This document shows positions 1 to 8,887 of a stretch of 64,000 bases of DNA, in pieces (the stretch's first letter is position 1; each line of letters begins with the position of its first letter). Origin of the DNA: Alteromonas sp047556435 (GTDB lineage Bacteria > Pseudomonadota > Gammaproteobacteria > Enterobacterales > Alteromonadaceae); contig NZ_CP180210.1 in the NCBI RefSeq assembly GCF_047556435.1, forward strand, positions 1,798,001 through 1,862,000, read 5' to 3'. The notes beneath the pieces are model-generated. The model saw nothing but the letters and a program-made list of their open reading frames with translations. It ran no database searches and was not told the origin of the DNA. The translations under genes were made by a program, and so were the position numbers.

Positions 1-953
1 GCTCCGCTATCCGATTGCGCGACGGAAGAAGAGGTCGCTTCTGGTTCCGGGGCAGCCTGTGGCCATGACACCCATACGGCAAGTGCAAACATCGCTGCTG
101 CGCCACTTATCAGTATTGATGGTTTTACCGTGCCGGTGTGCTTTAAATTGAAAAAGTGGCGGATCCAGGCAGAAATAGCCATGATCAGAATCAGCACAAG
201 CCAGTTCATTTCATGCTGGTACGTCATCGGATAATGATTAGAGATCATGATAAACAGCAGCGGCAGGGTGAAGTAATTATTGTGCACCGAGCGCAATTTT
301 GCGCCCGCGCCCCAGGCCGGGTCAATTTCACCTTTGCGGGCAACGGCAGCCACCATTTTCTTTTGCGCCGGAATAATATTTAAGAATACATTGCCAGCCA
401 TAATAGTACCGATAAGCGCGCCAACATGAATGTAAGCCCCACGGCCACTGAACCACTGCGTTGTCAGGTAGGTCACTACACAAATCATTAGTGTAAGCGC
501 AATGGCAAAACCGAGAGGTGATTTTGCCAGAGGGCTTCTACAGGCGATTTCATATAACGCCAGTCCGCCGAAAATCGTGCCGAGTCCAAGCAATACAGCT
601 TCGGACTCTGATAAGGCAGCAACTGATGGATCAATCAGGTAAGCCGATGCGCCAAAATAATATACCAGGACTAATAAGGCAAAACCGCTTAACCAGGTGG
701 TGTAGGCTTCCCATTTAAACCAGTGAAGGGGCTCTGGAATGGTTTCGGGTCCGTAGGTGTATTTGCCTACCTCATAAAAGCCACCACCGTGGACAGCCCA
801 TAAGTCACCTTTGATACCTTTATCTTTTTTCCAGTCAGGCGGGGTACGCAAATTGTTATCCAGCCAGATAAAGTAAAATGAAGCGCCGATCCAGGCGACC
901 CCGGCAATTACATGAAACCAGCGTATAAACAGCGATAACCAGTCCGTCCACAT
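1..953 (-). CDS. puuD: Membrane-bound urate hydroxylase PuuD (C-terminus cut by window edge)
   Basis: Oxidises urate to 5-hydroxyisourate at the inner membrane, passing electrons to a fused cytochrome c domain. The 317 visible residues are the integral-membrane 'urate oxidase N-terminal' domain. It opens MWTDWLSLFIRWFHVIAG, has several hydrophobic segments, and shows family-typical stretches WAVHGGGFYEVGKY and MAGNVFLNIIPAQK. The last visible residues are a Pro/Glu/Ala/Ser-rich linker, as expected just before the cytochrome c domain, which lies outside the window. The start ATG overlaps the guaD stop as ATGA, so it is the last visible gene of the xdh-ura-gua operon. The position after uraH, uraD and xdhABC agrees with the role. 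The frame stays open to base 1. Assignment is confident; presence of the haem domain is inferred. Confidence 0.9.
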   Translation of the reverse strand, partial: MWTDWLSLFIRWFHVIAGVAWIGASFYFIWLDNNLRTPPDWKKDKGIKGDLWAVHGGGFYEVGKYTYGPETIPEPLHWFKWEAYTTWLSGFALLVLVYYFGASAYLIDPSVAALSESEAVLLGLGTIFGGLALYEIACRSPLAKSPLGFAIALTLMICVVTYLTTQWFSGRGAYIHVGALIGTIMAGNVFLNIIPAQKKMVAAVARKGEIDPAWGAGAKLRSVHNNYFTLPLLFIMISNHYPMTYQHEMNWLVLILIMAISAWIRHFFNLKHTGTVKPSILISGAAAMFALAVWVSWPQAAPEPEATSSSVAQSDSG

Positions 954-2260
954 CAGAACAGTACTCCTTTGTCTTTATGATAGCGGCAACGTCCCGCAAT
1001 CCACGTTTGTTCAACAGCGCGTTCATCACCCAGAATACTCATTGCAAACAGCACATCCTGCAAACTTTCAGTGTTCTGAAGGCGTAGCGCGGTAAGATCG
1101 CTGAAGCGCGGTTCCAGTAACACAAAATCGGCATAACTGCCTGGATTCAGATTACCAATATCTTCCTCAAGCTGGTGTGCGACAGCTGCGCCCTGTGTCA
1201 TCATGTACAGGCCATCCAGAGGAGGGAAGGGGGAGTGTTTTAACTGGCACACTTTGTAGGCTTCGCCATAGGTTTTCAGCATGTTAAAGCTGGTGCCTGC
1301 ACCGACATCTGTGGCCAAAGCGACTTTGACTCCATGATGACGAGCGGCGTCCAAATCGAACAGGCCACTGCCCAGAAACAAATTTGAGCTCGGGCAAAAT
1401 GCCACGGTAGCACCGGTTTCTGCCATGCGTGACCATTCGTCATCACGCATGTGTATGCAGTGACCGAAAACGGCCCGCGGGCGCACCATATTGTACTTTT
1501 CATACACATCCAGATAGCCCTTACAGTCCGGATATAAGGACAACACCCAGTCAATTTCATCCAGGTTTTCAGACAGGTGAGTCTGAATAAACACGTCTGG
1601 GTGGTCGCTTGCCACTTCGGCGAGGGCTGCCATTTGCGCCTCGGTACTGGTGGGTGCAAAACGCGGGGTGAGAGCGTAGCGGTTACGACCATTGTTATGC
1701 CAGCGAGAGATCAACTCGACACTGTCTTGCCGGGCCGACTCGGCGGTATCTTGTAAGGCTGGCGGACAATTGCGGTCCATACACACTTTGCCCGCAACCA
1801 GCGCCATATTGATTGCGCTGGCCGTGCGGAAAAGCGTATCGGTGGCATCTTTATGCACTGTTGAGAAAACCAGCCCGGTTGTCGTGCCGTTTTTCAGACA
1901 CTCTCCTAAAAACAGCTTTGCCATACTTTGCGCATACGGCGGATGGCTGAACTTCTCTTCCGCGGGAAACGTGTAATTTTCCAGCCAGTTCAATAACTGC
2001 TCGCCAAAACGTCCCATGACTTCTGTTTGCGGGTAATGCAAATGGCTGTCGACAAGTCCGGGTAGCAGCCACTTGCCCTTGTGATCCTGCACCGAAGCTT
2101 CGCTGTGCTCGGTAATCAGTTGATGGTAGTCGCCAATCGCGATGATTTTTTCTCCCTCAACGACCAATGCACCATCATGGAAGACGACAATGTCGGTTTG
2201 TGGCGAGTTTGTGGCCTCAGGGAAGTGGGCAACGCTGGCCCTGAATAACTGCTTCTGCAC
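953..2260 (-). CDS. guaD: Guanine deaminase GuaD
   Basis: Hydrolyses guanine to xanthine and ammonia in the cytosol, feeding XdhAB. The 435-residue length is normal for this amidohydrolase-superfamily enzyme. The metal-binding HLH motif is at residues 73-75 within LPGLVDSHLHYPQTEVMG, and the family stretch ATDVGAGTSFNML is near residue 316. The start is GTG, overlapping the uraH stop TAG by one base; no better start is seen nearby. It overlaps puuD downstream by four bases, so translation is probably coupled. Confidence 0.95.
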   Translation of the reverse strand: MQKQLFRASVAHFPEATNSPQTDIVVFHDGALVVEGEKIIAIGDYHQLITEHSEASVQDHKGKWLLPGLVDSHLHYPQTEVMGRFGEQLLNWLENYTFPAEEKFSHPPYAQSMAKLFLGECLKNGTTTGLVFSTVHKDATDTLFRTASAINMALVAGKVCMDRNCPPALQDTAESARQDSVELISRWHNNGRNRYALTPRFAPTSTEAQMAALAEVASDHPDVFIQTHLSENLDEIDWVLSLYPDCKGYLDVYEKYNMVRPRAVFGHCIHMRDDEWSRMAETGATVAFCPSSNLFLGSGLFDLDAARHHGVKVALATDVGAGTSFNMLKTYGEAYKVCQLKHSPFPPLDGLYMMTQGAAVAHQLEEDIGNLNPGSYADFVLLEPRFSDLTALRLQNTESLQDVLFAMSILGDERAVEQTWIAGRCRYHKDKGVLF

Positions 2261-2583
2261 TAACTACCCCGGTAACTGCTAAAGCCAAACGGCGAGATCA
2301 GCAGCGGCACATGATAGTGACCGCCATCCTGTTCGAGCATAAAATGAATATCAATATGCGGATAAAACGTGTTGCCGTGTTTTTCTTGCAGATAGGCGGC
2401 GCAATGAAAACGCAACAGATATTGCCCGGCAGGGAACGACGATTGCCCCCAACTGTTGAAACGGCCGTCCTCATCGGTAGTGCCGGTGAAGGTGTCACCG
2501 TTTGGCAGTGTTAGCGTAAGCGGGAGTCCACTTGCGGGACGTCCCAGCGTCGTATCAAGCACATGGCTGGAGAGCGTATTCAT
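2260..2583 (-). CDS. uraH: 5-hydroxyisourate hydrolase (transthyretin-like)
   Basis: Hydrolyses 5-hydroxyisourate, the product of PuuD, to OHCU. At 107 residues it has the usual length of the cytosolic form with no signal peptide. It has both family signatures: an N-terminal SSHVLDTTLGRPA with His7, and the C-terminal tetrapeptide YRGS that distinguishes the hydrolase from transthyretin. It overlaps uraD by four bases (ATGA) upstream and guaD by one base downstream, consistent with a single co-translated pathway operon. Confidence 0.96.
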   Translation of the reverse strand: MNTLSSHVLDTTLGRPASGLPLTLTLPNGDTFTGTTDEDGRFNSWGQSSFPAGQYLLRFHCAAYLQEKHGNTFYPHIDIHFMLEQDGGHYHVPLLISPFGFSSYRGS

Positions 2584-3098
2584 TCTGGATCCTTATCAAG
2601 TAAAGCGCGTTTAAGCCGCAGCAACGTAATTGCCAGCTGTTGCTCTGCAGCGATGCGGATTTCTTCTTCTCGATTGTTATCAATGCGTGCTTGCAAAGCA
2701 CTCAGCATTTCCTCTGCGCTCAGGCCACTGGCGCAAATAATGAAAATAAAACCATGGCGTTCGAGATAGGCATGATTGAGCGCATGCAGCGATTTCAAAG
2801 TATCGTCGCAGGCCTGTGCGGTGCCGGCTTGCTCGGCGCTGGCCATGGTCTGTGTATTGGCAAACTTTTTACGGAGTGTCGAGACATCGCCAATCATTGG
2901 GTGGGCGTCGAAGGCTTCAAGAAAATCTTTCTCGTTCATCCGGCTCCAGTGCGAAATGGCCGATTCCGATACGGCGGCTTCACTGGCGAACGGGCGGCTC
3001 TCAACCATCTGCGTTACCCAGGCCGACGCGGCGCAGGCTTGTTCAAAAAATTTATAGGCCTCGCTAGCTGTCGCATTGTTTAATTCTGTTACTGTCAT
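2580..3098 (-). CDS. uraD: OHCU decarboxylase UraD
   Basis: Decarboxylates OHCU to S-allantoin, completing urate to allantoin. The protein has 172 residues, helical throughout, with the catalytic-histidine motif HPMIGD (His66) and the family stretch ERHGFIFIICASGLSAEEML. It lies between xdhC and uraH and overlaps both by four bases (ATGA). In many genomes uraD is next to or fused with uraH; here they are separate but overlapping. Confidence 0.95.
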   Translation of the reverse strand: MTVTELNNATASEAYKFFEQACAASAWVTQMVESRPFASEAAVSESAISHWSRMNEKDFLEAFDAHPMIGDVSTLRKKFANTQTMASAEQAGTAQACDDTLKSLHALNHAYLERHGFIFIICASGLSAEEMLSALQARIDNNREEEIRIAAEQQLAITLLRLKRALLDKDPE

Positions 3099-3916
3099 AC
3101 GTTTTGAAGCTCTTTGCTAATGGGTGCTACAGGCGTTGTTTCTGGTGCATGAAGGCGCTGAACAATTTGTGCGCTGATAGAAATAGCCACCTCCACCGGG
3201 CGCTTACCAGTAATACGGGTATCGCCAACTGGGCTGACGAGGCAGGCGCGTTGTTCCTCGCTGTAACCTTTACGGGCAAGACGTGTGTTGAAACGGCGTG
3301 CTTTGGTGTCTGAGCCTATCATTCCGACAAACGGAAAATGTCTTGCCTGTAGCGCTTTTTCTACAATGGCGAAATCAAGCTGATGATTGTGCGTCAGAAT
3401 CAGCAGCCAGGTATTTTCAGGCAGGGTGCTGCAGACATACTCTGGCTCGTCATCCACAACATGCCGGACATTGGCGGGCACCTCTGTACCCTCAAGTAAT
3501 TCGGGCCGGCTGTCAATCCAGTGAATTTGTAAAGGCAACTGTGCAAGTATAGGAACCAGCGACTGAGCGACGTGACCTGCACCAAACACGGCAAGGTGCT
3601 GTACATGATTACAAAATACTTCGTAAAGGATCTTTACCGCACCACCGCAACACTGGCCCAGCTTACCTGATAGCGGATAATCTGTGATGGTGGTAAGTGT
3701 GCTGCCGCTTGCCAGATACTCGCGGGCAGCTTTAGTTACCGCATATTCAAGGTGACCGCCACCAATGGTGTCAAAAGTTTCCGCTCCGGTGATGACCATT
3801 TTGGTGCCAGCGTCGCGTGGCGCTGAACCTGCTACAGAGAGTACGGTGACTAATGCATAGCGCTCTCCCCGTTGCTGACAGGCACTGACGGCATCAAACC
3901 AATGTTGAGGCTTCAT
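3095..3916 (-). CDS. xdhC: Xanthine dehydrogenase accessory protein XdhC
   Basis: Binds molybdenum cofactor, assists its sulfuration and inserts it into XdhB. I chose the ATG at 3916 (MKPQHWFDAVSACQQ), which overlaps the xdhB stop as ATGA and gives 273 residues, the usual size; a longer upstream frame exists but would lie inside xdhB. The N-terminal part has GSAPRDAGTKM (30-40) and a cysteine pair in GQCCGG (87-92), and a Rossmann-type FGAGHVA (111-117) begins the C-terminal domain. It overlaps uraD by four bases. Confidence 0.93.
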   Translation of the reverse strand: MKPQHWFDAVSACQQRGERYALVTVLSVAGSAPRDAGTKMVITGAETFDTIGGGHLEYAVTKAAREYLASGSTLTTITDYPLSGKLGQCCGGAVKILYEVFCNHVQHLAVFGAGHVAQSLVPILAQLPLQIHWIDSRPELLEGTEVPANVRHVVDDEPEYVCSTLPENTWLLILTHNHQLDFAIVEKALQARHFPFVGMIGSDTKARRFNTRLARKGYSEEQRACLVSPVGDTRITGKRPVEVAISISAQIVQRLHAPETTPVAPISKELQNV

Positions 3917-6240
3917 AGTCCCTCCTGACGCATGGCCATAACAGCATTTAACACCCGCTCTGGGGTTGCCGGGGTATCCAGCGCCGGATCTACGGTATAG
4001 CCACTGAGACTGGAAATGGCATCTTTCAGCGCGCACCAGACGGAGATGGCCAGCATAAATGGTGGTTCTCCAACGGCTTTGGAATGGTAAATGGCATCTT
4101 CATCGTTGGGACGCTGGAATAAAGAGACGTTGAAGATGTCCGGCGTGTCACCAATAGCCGGAATTTTATAGGTCGCCATATTCTCACTTATCAGCTTCCC
4201 GTTATCGTTCCAGCGCAAATCTTCTGTTGTCAGCCATCCCATGCCCTGAATAAAGCCGCCTTCTATCTGACCAATATCAATAGCCGGGTTCAGACTGTTA
4301 CCAACATCGTGCAGGATATCCACCCGATCAACCGTATATTCTCCGGTGAGGGTATCAATCGACACTTCACTGGCTGCAACCCCGTAAGCAAAGTAGAAAA
4401 ACGGCCTGCCGGTGCCTGTCTCACGGTCATAAAATATTTTCGGCGTTTTATAGAAGCCGGATGCCGACAATGACACCCGGTTCATATAGGCAGCCTGAAC
4501 CAGCGCCACAAAGTCGATGCTGTGCTCACCCTGAATGGCTTTGCCGTCGGCAAAAACGACAGTTTTTGGATCGCCGCCAACATCCGAGGCATAAAATTCT
4601 GCCAGACGCCGACGAATTTCCTGAGCCGCATTTTGGGCCGCTTTTCCATTCAAATCTGTGCCGCTGGATGCTGCAGTCGGCGAGGTATTAGGGACTTTGT
4701 CTGTTCGGGTGGACGTTACCTCAATACTTCTCAGACCTACGCCAAATTCGTTAGCCACAATTTGCGCTACTTTCGTATGCAGACCCTGACCCATTTCCGT
4801 GCCGCCGTGGTTCACCTGAATAGTGCCATCGGTATAAATGTGCACCAATGCGCCAGCCTGATTGAGGTGTTTGGCGGTAAAAGATATGCCGAATTTCACT
4901 GGCGTCATTGCCAGCCCTTTTTTGATAACCGGGCTGCGCTGATTAAACGCCGCGATAGCCTCGCGTCGCGACCAATAGTCACAGTGATCCTCAAGTTGCG
5001 GGATCATATCCAGCAGAAAGTTATTTCCCACCTCCATACCATAGGGAGTAGTGGTGCCATTGGTGGGCGAGTAAAGGTTGTGCTTTCTGACTGTAAGCGG
5101 ATCCTGCCCCGTCTTGCGAGCGATTGCATCCATCATGGCTTCAGCCATGATCATACCCTGAGGGCCGCCAAAGCCGCGGTACGCGGTGTGCGAGACAAAA
5201 TTGGTTTTCAGGCGGTGACCGACGATTTGGCTGTTGCCAAGAAAATAGGCGTTATCGGCATGAAACATGGCTCTGTCGACGATGGCCTCAGATAAATCCG
5301 GCGAATGGCCACAGTTGCCATTGACCTCGACGAACGCGGTCAGGATACGGCCTTTTTCATCGGTGCTGACTTCATAGCGGTTTTCGAAAGGGTGTCGCTT
5401 GCCAGTTACGTGCATATCCTGCTGGCGGGGCAACCGGCATTTTACCGGACAGCCGTTTCGCGCCGCAAAGATGGCGGCAATACAGGCCCACTGGGCCGCC
5501 TGAGTTTCTTTTCCGCCAAAACCGCCGCCCATTCGGCGCATATCGACAGTGACTTTATTCAGTGTTGTGCCAAGAACCTCAGCCACCAGTTTTTGTACTT
5601 CACTGGGATGCTGGCTGGAGGTGTATATCAGCATACGATCTTCTTCGTCGGGCAGGGCGAGGGACACCTGACCTTCCAGGTACATATGCTCCTGTCCACC
5701 AATATTCAGCGCACCTGACAGCGTATGCGCGGGGGCGGGTACGTCGCCCAGTGGTGACTGCGCCATGGTGTGCGTCGGGCGAACAAATGACTCAGCGGAT
5801 AACGCACTCGCCACGCTTAGATGGGGAGTGGTTTCCGTCACTGTTATTTTTGCTTTCAATGCTGCGCGTCGTGCCTGAGTGACGCTTTCGGCAAGGACAG
5901 CGAACACGGGCTGGCCAAAAAATTTGATTTCTTCGTCAGCAAGTACGGGATCGCCAGCGAAAACCGGGCCGATATCCAGCTTGCCCGGTACGTCAGTGAC
6001 GGTAATCACATCAATGACGCCCGGTGCGCTGTGGACCTCACTCAAATCCATGCTTTGAATGATGCCAGCAGCGCATTCACTGGTACCAATAGCGACATAA
6101 CGGGTGCCGCGTGGTTCAGGTATGTCGTCCACATAGCGGGCGGTGCCACTTACCTGCCTGACTGCGCTTTCATGCGGGGCGGGTGAGTGAACTGCGCCGT
6201 TGCGATTATCCTGTTTGATTCTGTCGGTAAGCTTACGCAT
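3913..6240 (-). CDS. xdhB: Xanthine dehydrogenase molybdopterin-binding subunit XdhB
   Basis: Catalytic large subunit oxidising hypoxanthine and xanthine to urate at a molybdenum centre. The 775-residue length is normal. Visible active-site landmarks are Gln183 in GGQEHMYLE, the glycine-rich MGGGFGGKE (237-245), RGFGGPQG near residue 357, and the catalytic glutamate Glu725 in AVGEPPFML. The start ATG lies inside the 3' end of xdhA with an 8-base overlap. It forms an XdhA2B2-type enzyme with the FAD/2Fe-2S subunit encoded just upstream and is matured by XdhC downstream. Confidence 0.96.
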   Translation of the reverse strand: MRKLTDRIKQDNRNGAVHSPAPHESAVRQVSGTARYVDDIPEPRGTRYVAIGTSECAAGIIQSMDLSEVHSAPGVIDVITVTDVPGKLDIGPVFAGDPVLADEEIKFFGQPVFAVLAESVTQARRAALKAKITVTETTPHLSVASALSAESFVRPTHTMAQSPLGDVPAPAHTLSGALNIGGQEHMYLEGQVSLALPDEEDRMLIYTSSQHPSEVQKLVAEVLGTTLNKVTVDMRRMGGGFGGKETQAAQWACIAAIFAARNGCPVKCRLPRQQDMHVTGKRHPFENRYEVSTDEKGRILTAFVEVNGNCGHSPDLSEAIVDRAMFHADNAYFLGNSQIVGHRLKTNFVSHTAYRGFGGPQGMIMAEAMMDAIARKTGQDPLTVRKHNLYSPTNGTTTPYGMEVGNNFLLDMIPQLEDHCDYWSRREAIAAFNQRSPVIKKGLAMTPVKFGISFTAKHLNQAGALVHIYTDGTIQVNHGGTEMGQGLHTKVAQIVANEFGVGLRSIEVTSTRTDKVPNTSPTAASSGTDLNGKAAQNAAQEIRRRLAEFYASDVGGDPKTVVFADGKAIQGEHSIDFVALVQAAYMNRVSLSASGFYKTPKIFYDRETGTGRPFFYFAYGVAASEVSIDTLTGEYTVDRVDILHDVGNSLNPAIDIGQIEGGFIQGMGWLTTEDLRWNDNGKLISENMATYKIPAIGDTPDIFNVSLFQRPNDEDAIYHSKAVGEPPFMLAISVWCALKDAISSLSGYTVDPALDTPATPERVLNAVMAMRQEGL

Positions 6241-7675
6241 GAGTCACCACCCGTGTCGCTATCTTGGTATCGCCAGACTGGTGTTCGAGCCAGAACCGAT
6301 GCCACAAATTCGCCAGCACTGTATTGCGATAGTCCGCAGAGGCCCGGACGTCATCAATTGGTGTAAACGCTTTTTCAAGCAACTGCTTTCCTAATGTAAG
6401 GGCCTCAGCACTTTGCCATTTCTGCCCCCGCATTACGTCCTCAAGTGTGCTGCTGTATACAGGGGTTGCGGCTACCCCCCCAAATCCGCAGCGCAGTGAC
6501 GCGATACGACCTTCCACAATGTCGGCTACCCACACGGCACAGACGGCGGAAATGTCGTCTTCATGACGCTTGGAAATTTTGTAAGATGCCATGCGCTGCG
6601 ACTCGCGTAACAGCGGGATAGCAATATGAGAAATCCATTCGCCGCGCTTAAGCTGAGTCTGTCTGTAGCCGGTAAAAAAGTCCCTTGCAGCGATATCACG
6701 GGTGCACTTACCGTCATCCACGTGAATGGTAGCGTCCAGCGTCAGCAACACCGGAGGCATATCTCCGATGGGAGAGGCGTTCGCCACATTTCCACCCAGG
6801 GTGGCCTGGTTACGAATAGGCACCGAAGCAAACCGGGTAAACAGCTCAGTCAGGGCCGGAAAGGCACCAAGCAACGCATTTTTCGTCTCAGAGAGGCTGA
6901 GCGCCGCACCGATATGCAGCGTTTGCCCATCATTAGTGCATTGTGTGAGTTCTTTCACCCGGCTCAGGCTGATGATTACGGGCATTGCCTTATAGCGTTG
7001 CGTAATTTCCAGCGCCAGATCGGTCCCTCCGGCAATCAGAGGGGCCTCGGGATACGTGGCAATAGCTTTGGCAAGGGCGTTTCTGTCTTCTGGCATAACC
7101 AGGGGACAGTCATCGCTGCTTTTATCATCGTTGCGCATGGCAAGTAACGCTGCTAGCACATCCGCTTCCTGCTCGCTGAAGACATCCGCTGGTGTCTGGC
7201 TGCAAACCGCACTGGCTGCGTCAATGATGGGGCGATATCCGGTACAGCGACACAAGTTACCGGATAACGCCTCGTTAATTGCCTCACGATCTGGCTGACT
7301 GTTCTGATGATACAGAGCAAACATGGACATGATAAACCCAGGAGTGCAGAAACCGCACTGAGAACCGTGGTTGTCTACCATGGCCTGCTGAACAGGGTGT
7401 AGCGATCCTGAAGAAAGATGTTCAACGGTGATGAGTTGTTTGTTGTGAACCGCAGACATCAGAGCGATGCAGCTGTTTATCGTATGATAGGTCAGCGCTT
7501 GTTGATCGGCATCGGGCTGTGCAACCACTACCGTGCATGCACCACAGTCACCCGCCGCACAACCTTCTTTGGTTCCGGTCAGGTGACGGTGCTCTCGCAG
7601 AAACTGCAGTACGGTCATGTCGGCCGATGCCGGGCTTAACTGTACGGGTTCCCGGTTGAGTAGAAAGCGGATCAT
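6233..7675 (-). CDS. xdhA: Xanthine dehydrogenase small subunit XdhA (2Fe-2S/FAD)
   Basis: Electron-transfer subunit carrying two 2Fe-2S clusters and FAD, passing electrons from the XdhB molybdenum centre to NAD+. I chose the ATG at 7675 (MIRFLLNREPVQ, 480 residues); an in-frame TTG at 7690 would add five residues without a better ribosome site. Cluster cysteines are at 39, 44, 47 and 69 (EGCAAGDCGACTV) and at 107, 110, 142 and 144 (CGFC, CRC). The FAD-domain motif is LIAGGTDLALE near 213-223. It is the first gene of the operon, downstream of a RutR-like dyad. Confidence 0.95.
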   Translation of the reverse strand: MIRFLLNREPVQLSPASADMTVLQFLREHRHLTGTKEGCAAGDCGACTVVVAQPDADQQALTYHTINSCIALMSAVHNKQLITVEHLSSGSLHPVQQAMVDNHGSQCGFCTPGFIMSMFALYHQNSQPDREAINEALSGNLCRCTGYRPIIDAASAVCSQTPADVFSEQEADVLAALLAMRNDDKSSDDCPLVMPEDRNALAKAIATYPEAPLIAGGTDLALEITQRYKAMPVIISLSRVKELTQCTNDGQTLHIGAALSLSETKNALLGAFPALTELFTRFASVPIRNQATLGGNVANASPIGDMPPVLLTLDATIHVDDGKCTRDIAARDFFTGYRQTQLKRGEWISHIAIPLLRESQRMASYKISKRHEDDISAVCAVWVADIVEGRIASLRCGFGGVAATPVYSSTLEDVMRGQKWQSAEALTLGKQLLEKAFTPIDDVRASADYRNTVLANLWHRFWLEHQSGDTKIATRVVTHA

Positions 7676-7741
7676 GATATTGTCTCGCAACGCTGTAAAT
7701 GAAATCTGTCCATTACTATATCTGGAATCCTTAAGTAAAAG

Positions 7742-7757
7742 TAGACTGTATGGTCAG
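7742..7757. promoter_or_regulatory. RutR-like operator upstream of xdhA
   Basis: TAGACTGTATGGTCAG, compared with the known RutR consensus TTGACCAnnTGGTCAA, keeps 10 of the 14 defined positions, including an intact right half TGGTCA. It lies just upstream of the tentative xdhA -10 box. Related dyads occur upstream of the permease and the amidase operon, and a RutR-family regulator is encoded next door. Binding is inferred. Confidence 0.6.
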
Positions 7758-7794
7758 GTTTTTGGTGTAAACTATGAAATTACTGTGCCATTGC
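7752..7794. promoter_or_regulatory. Conserved block shared with permease upstream region
   Basis: Aligned without gaps to 11780-11822, 29 of 43 positions match by hand count. The best-kept pieces are GTCAG, TTGGTGT and ATTACTGT. The block begins in the right half of the dyad and extends away from the xdhA start, so it is longer than a TetR operator and may hold a second activator site. Confidence 0.45.
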
Positions 7795-8230
7795 GATAAT
7801 GTTCATTACTAACTGGCAATGCGAGCCGGGTTTCTTCGATCTCGCAGAGTTAGCAGCATAGTTGGTGCCACCCCATCATGTCGACTGTACTGTCATACCA
7901 GAGCGTGGGGTATAGTCTGCAGATAGACCATGTGTGTCGCAAAGCAATTAATCACTTGTTACTCACTATCAGTGTGGCACTATTTAGGGAGAATAAAAAA
8001 GCAGGTTTCGTTTCTGGCAGCGTTTTCATAACTGGAACTTGTGGGTTAAGCGTCGATAGCAGGCTGGCAGTATCATCTGAGCCAGCGGAGAAAGTGCTTA
8101 ATTTTGCATCGTTATGTGACCTGCAGAATAAATATCGCGACGGGAAACTACCCTGACGGATTCAAGCACAAATCGGTACATGGCCGAGAATTTCGACTGA
8201 GTTGTGATTAACAAGGAATAAGACGTACTC

Positions 8231-8887
8231 ATGACAATACAACGCGTAGCCGACGCAGGTATCGGCGCGAAAAACCGTTCGTTAATCGTAGCGGCGGCTG
8301 AAAAGTCTTTTGCACAAAATGGCTTTAAAGGCACATCGGTTCAGCAAATTGCCGACGAAGCCGGACTACCGAAAACCAATATTCTGTACTATTTCAAAAC
8401 CAAGCAGGAACTGTATATGGCAGTGCTGCAGGAAACCCTGGCGCTGTGGAATTCGCACTTCGATCAGGCTACGGTTGAGGACGATCCAGCGCAGGTTCTG
8501 GCCAGTTATATTGCAGAGAAAATGGAGTTGTCGCGGACGCGGCCATTGGCGTCAAAGATTTTTGCGCTGGAAATCCTTAATGGGGCCCCCAATCTCACTG
8601 GCTATTTCGACCAGGATCATGCTACCTGGATGCGTGGTCGTACGGATATTATTCAGGCCTGGATTGACCGCGGCAAGATGAGAGCGGTGTCTCCGGAGTA
8701 CCTGTTGTTTACTATCTGGGCCAGTACTCAGCACTATGCGGATTTTTCTGCGCAGATAACACGGCTTCGCGGTAAAAAAATGCTGAAAGCCGATTTTAAT
8801 GAAGCAACCTGTGAGCTGGTACATCTGGTACTGGCGGGCTGTGGACTGCAGGTTCCCGAGGCATACAGGAAATCAGATAATGCATGA
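8231..8887 (+). CDS. RutR-like TetR-family regulator of purine catabolism
   Basis: A 218-residue TetR-family repressor. The N-terminal helix-turn-helix spans about residues 22-56 with the recognition region GLPKTNILYYF, very close to SKTNLLYYF of E. coli RutR. The ligand-binding domain contains IWASTQHYADF, which is also a RutR signature. RutR responds to uracil or thymine and controls pyrimidine and purine degradation. Here the neighbours are purine genes, so the effector may be a purine intermediate; that is inference. The gene diverges from xdhA and overlaps puuE by eight bases. I leave the symbol empty because it is probably a family member rather than the pyrimidine regulator itself. Confidence 0.85.
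   Translation: MTIQRVADAGIGAKNRSLIVAAAEKSFAQNGFKGTSVQQIADEAGLPKTNILYYFKTKQELYMAVLQETLALWNSHFDQATVEDDPAQVLASYIAEKMELSRTRPLASKIFALEILNGAPNLTGYFDQDHATWMRGRTDIIQAWIDRGKMRAVSPEYLLFTIWASTQHYADFSAQITRLRGKKMLKADFNEATCELVHLVLAGCGLQVPEAYRKSDNA

Larger units (their letters stand above)
7676..8230. promoter_or_regulatory. Divergent control region between xdhA and the TetR regulator
   Basis: A non-coding stretch of 555 bases between the divergent xdhA and regulator genes. On the minus strand, TATAGT (7720-7715) could be the xdhA -10 box; a dyad at 7742-7757 lies just upstream. A block at 7752-7794 resembles the permease upstream region. A weaker left half-site resembling the same operator, TAGACCATGTG, starts at 7924. 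A plus-strand open frame of 92 codons at 7878-8156 has no family features, and I do not call it a gene. Confidence 0.55.

Noticed and set aside
7775..7790. Sigma-54-like sequence TGGCAC-N5-TTTCA on the minus strand upstream of xdhA
   Set aside because: The invariant GC of the -12 element is replaced by TC, and the paired permease region does not keep the -24 element.
7878..8156. 92-codon plus-strand open frame between xdhA and the regulator gene
   Set aside because: No family features, no good ribosome site, and it covers the presumed regulatory region; more likely chance.
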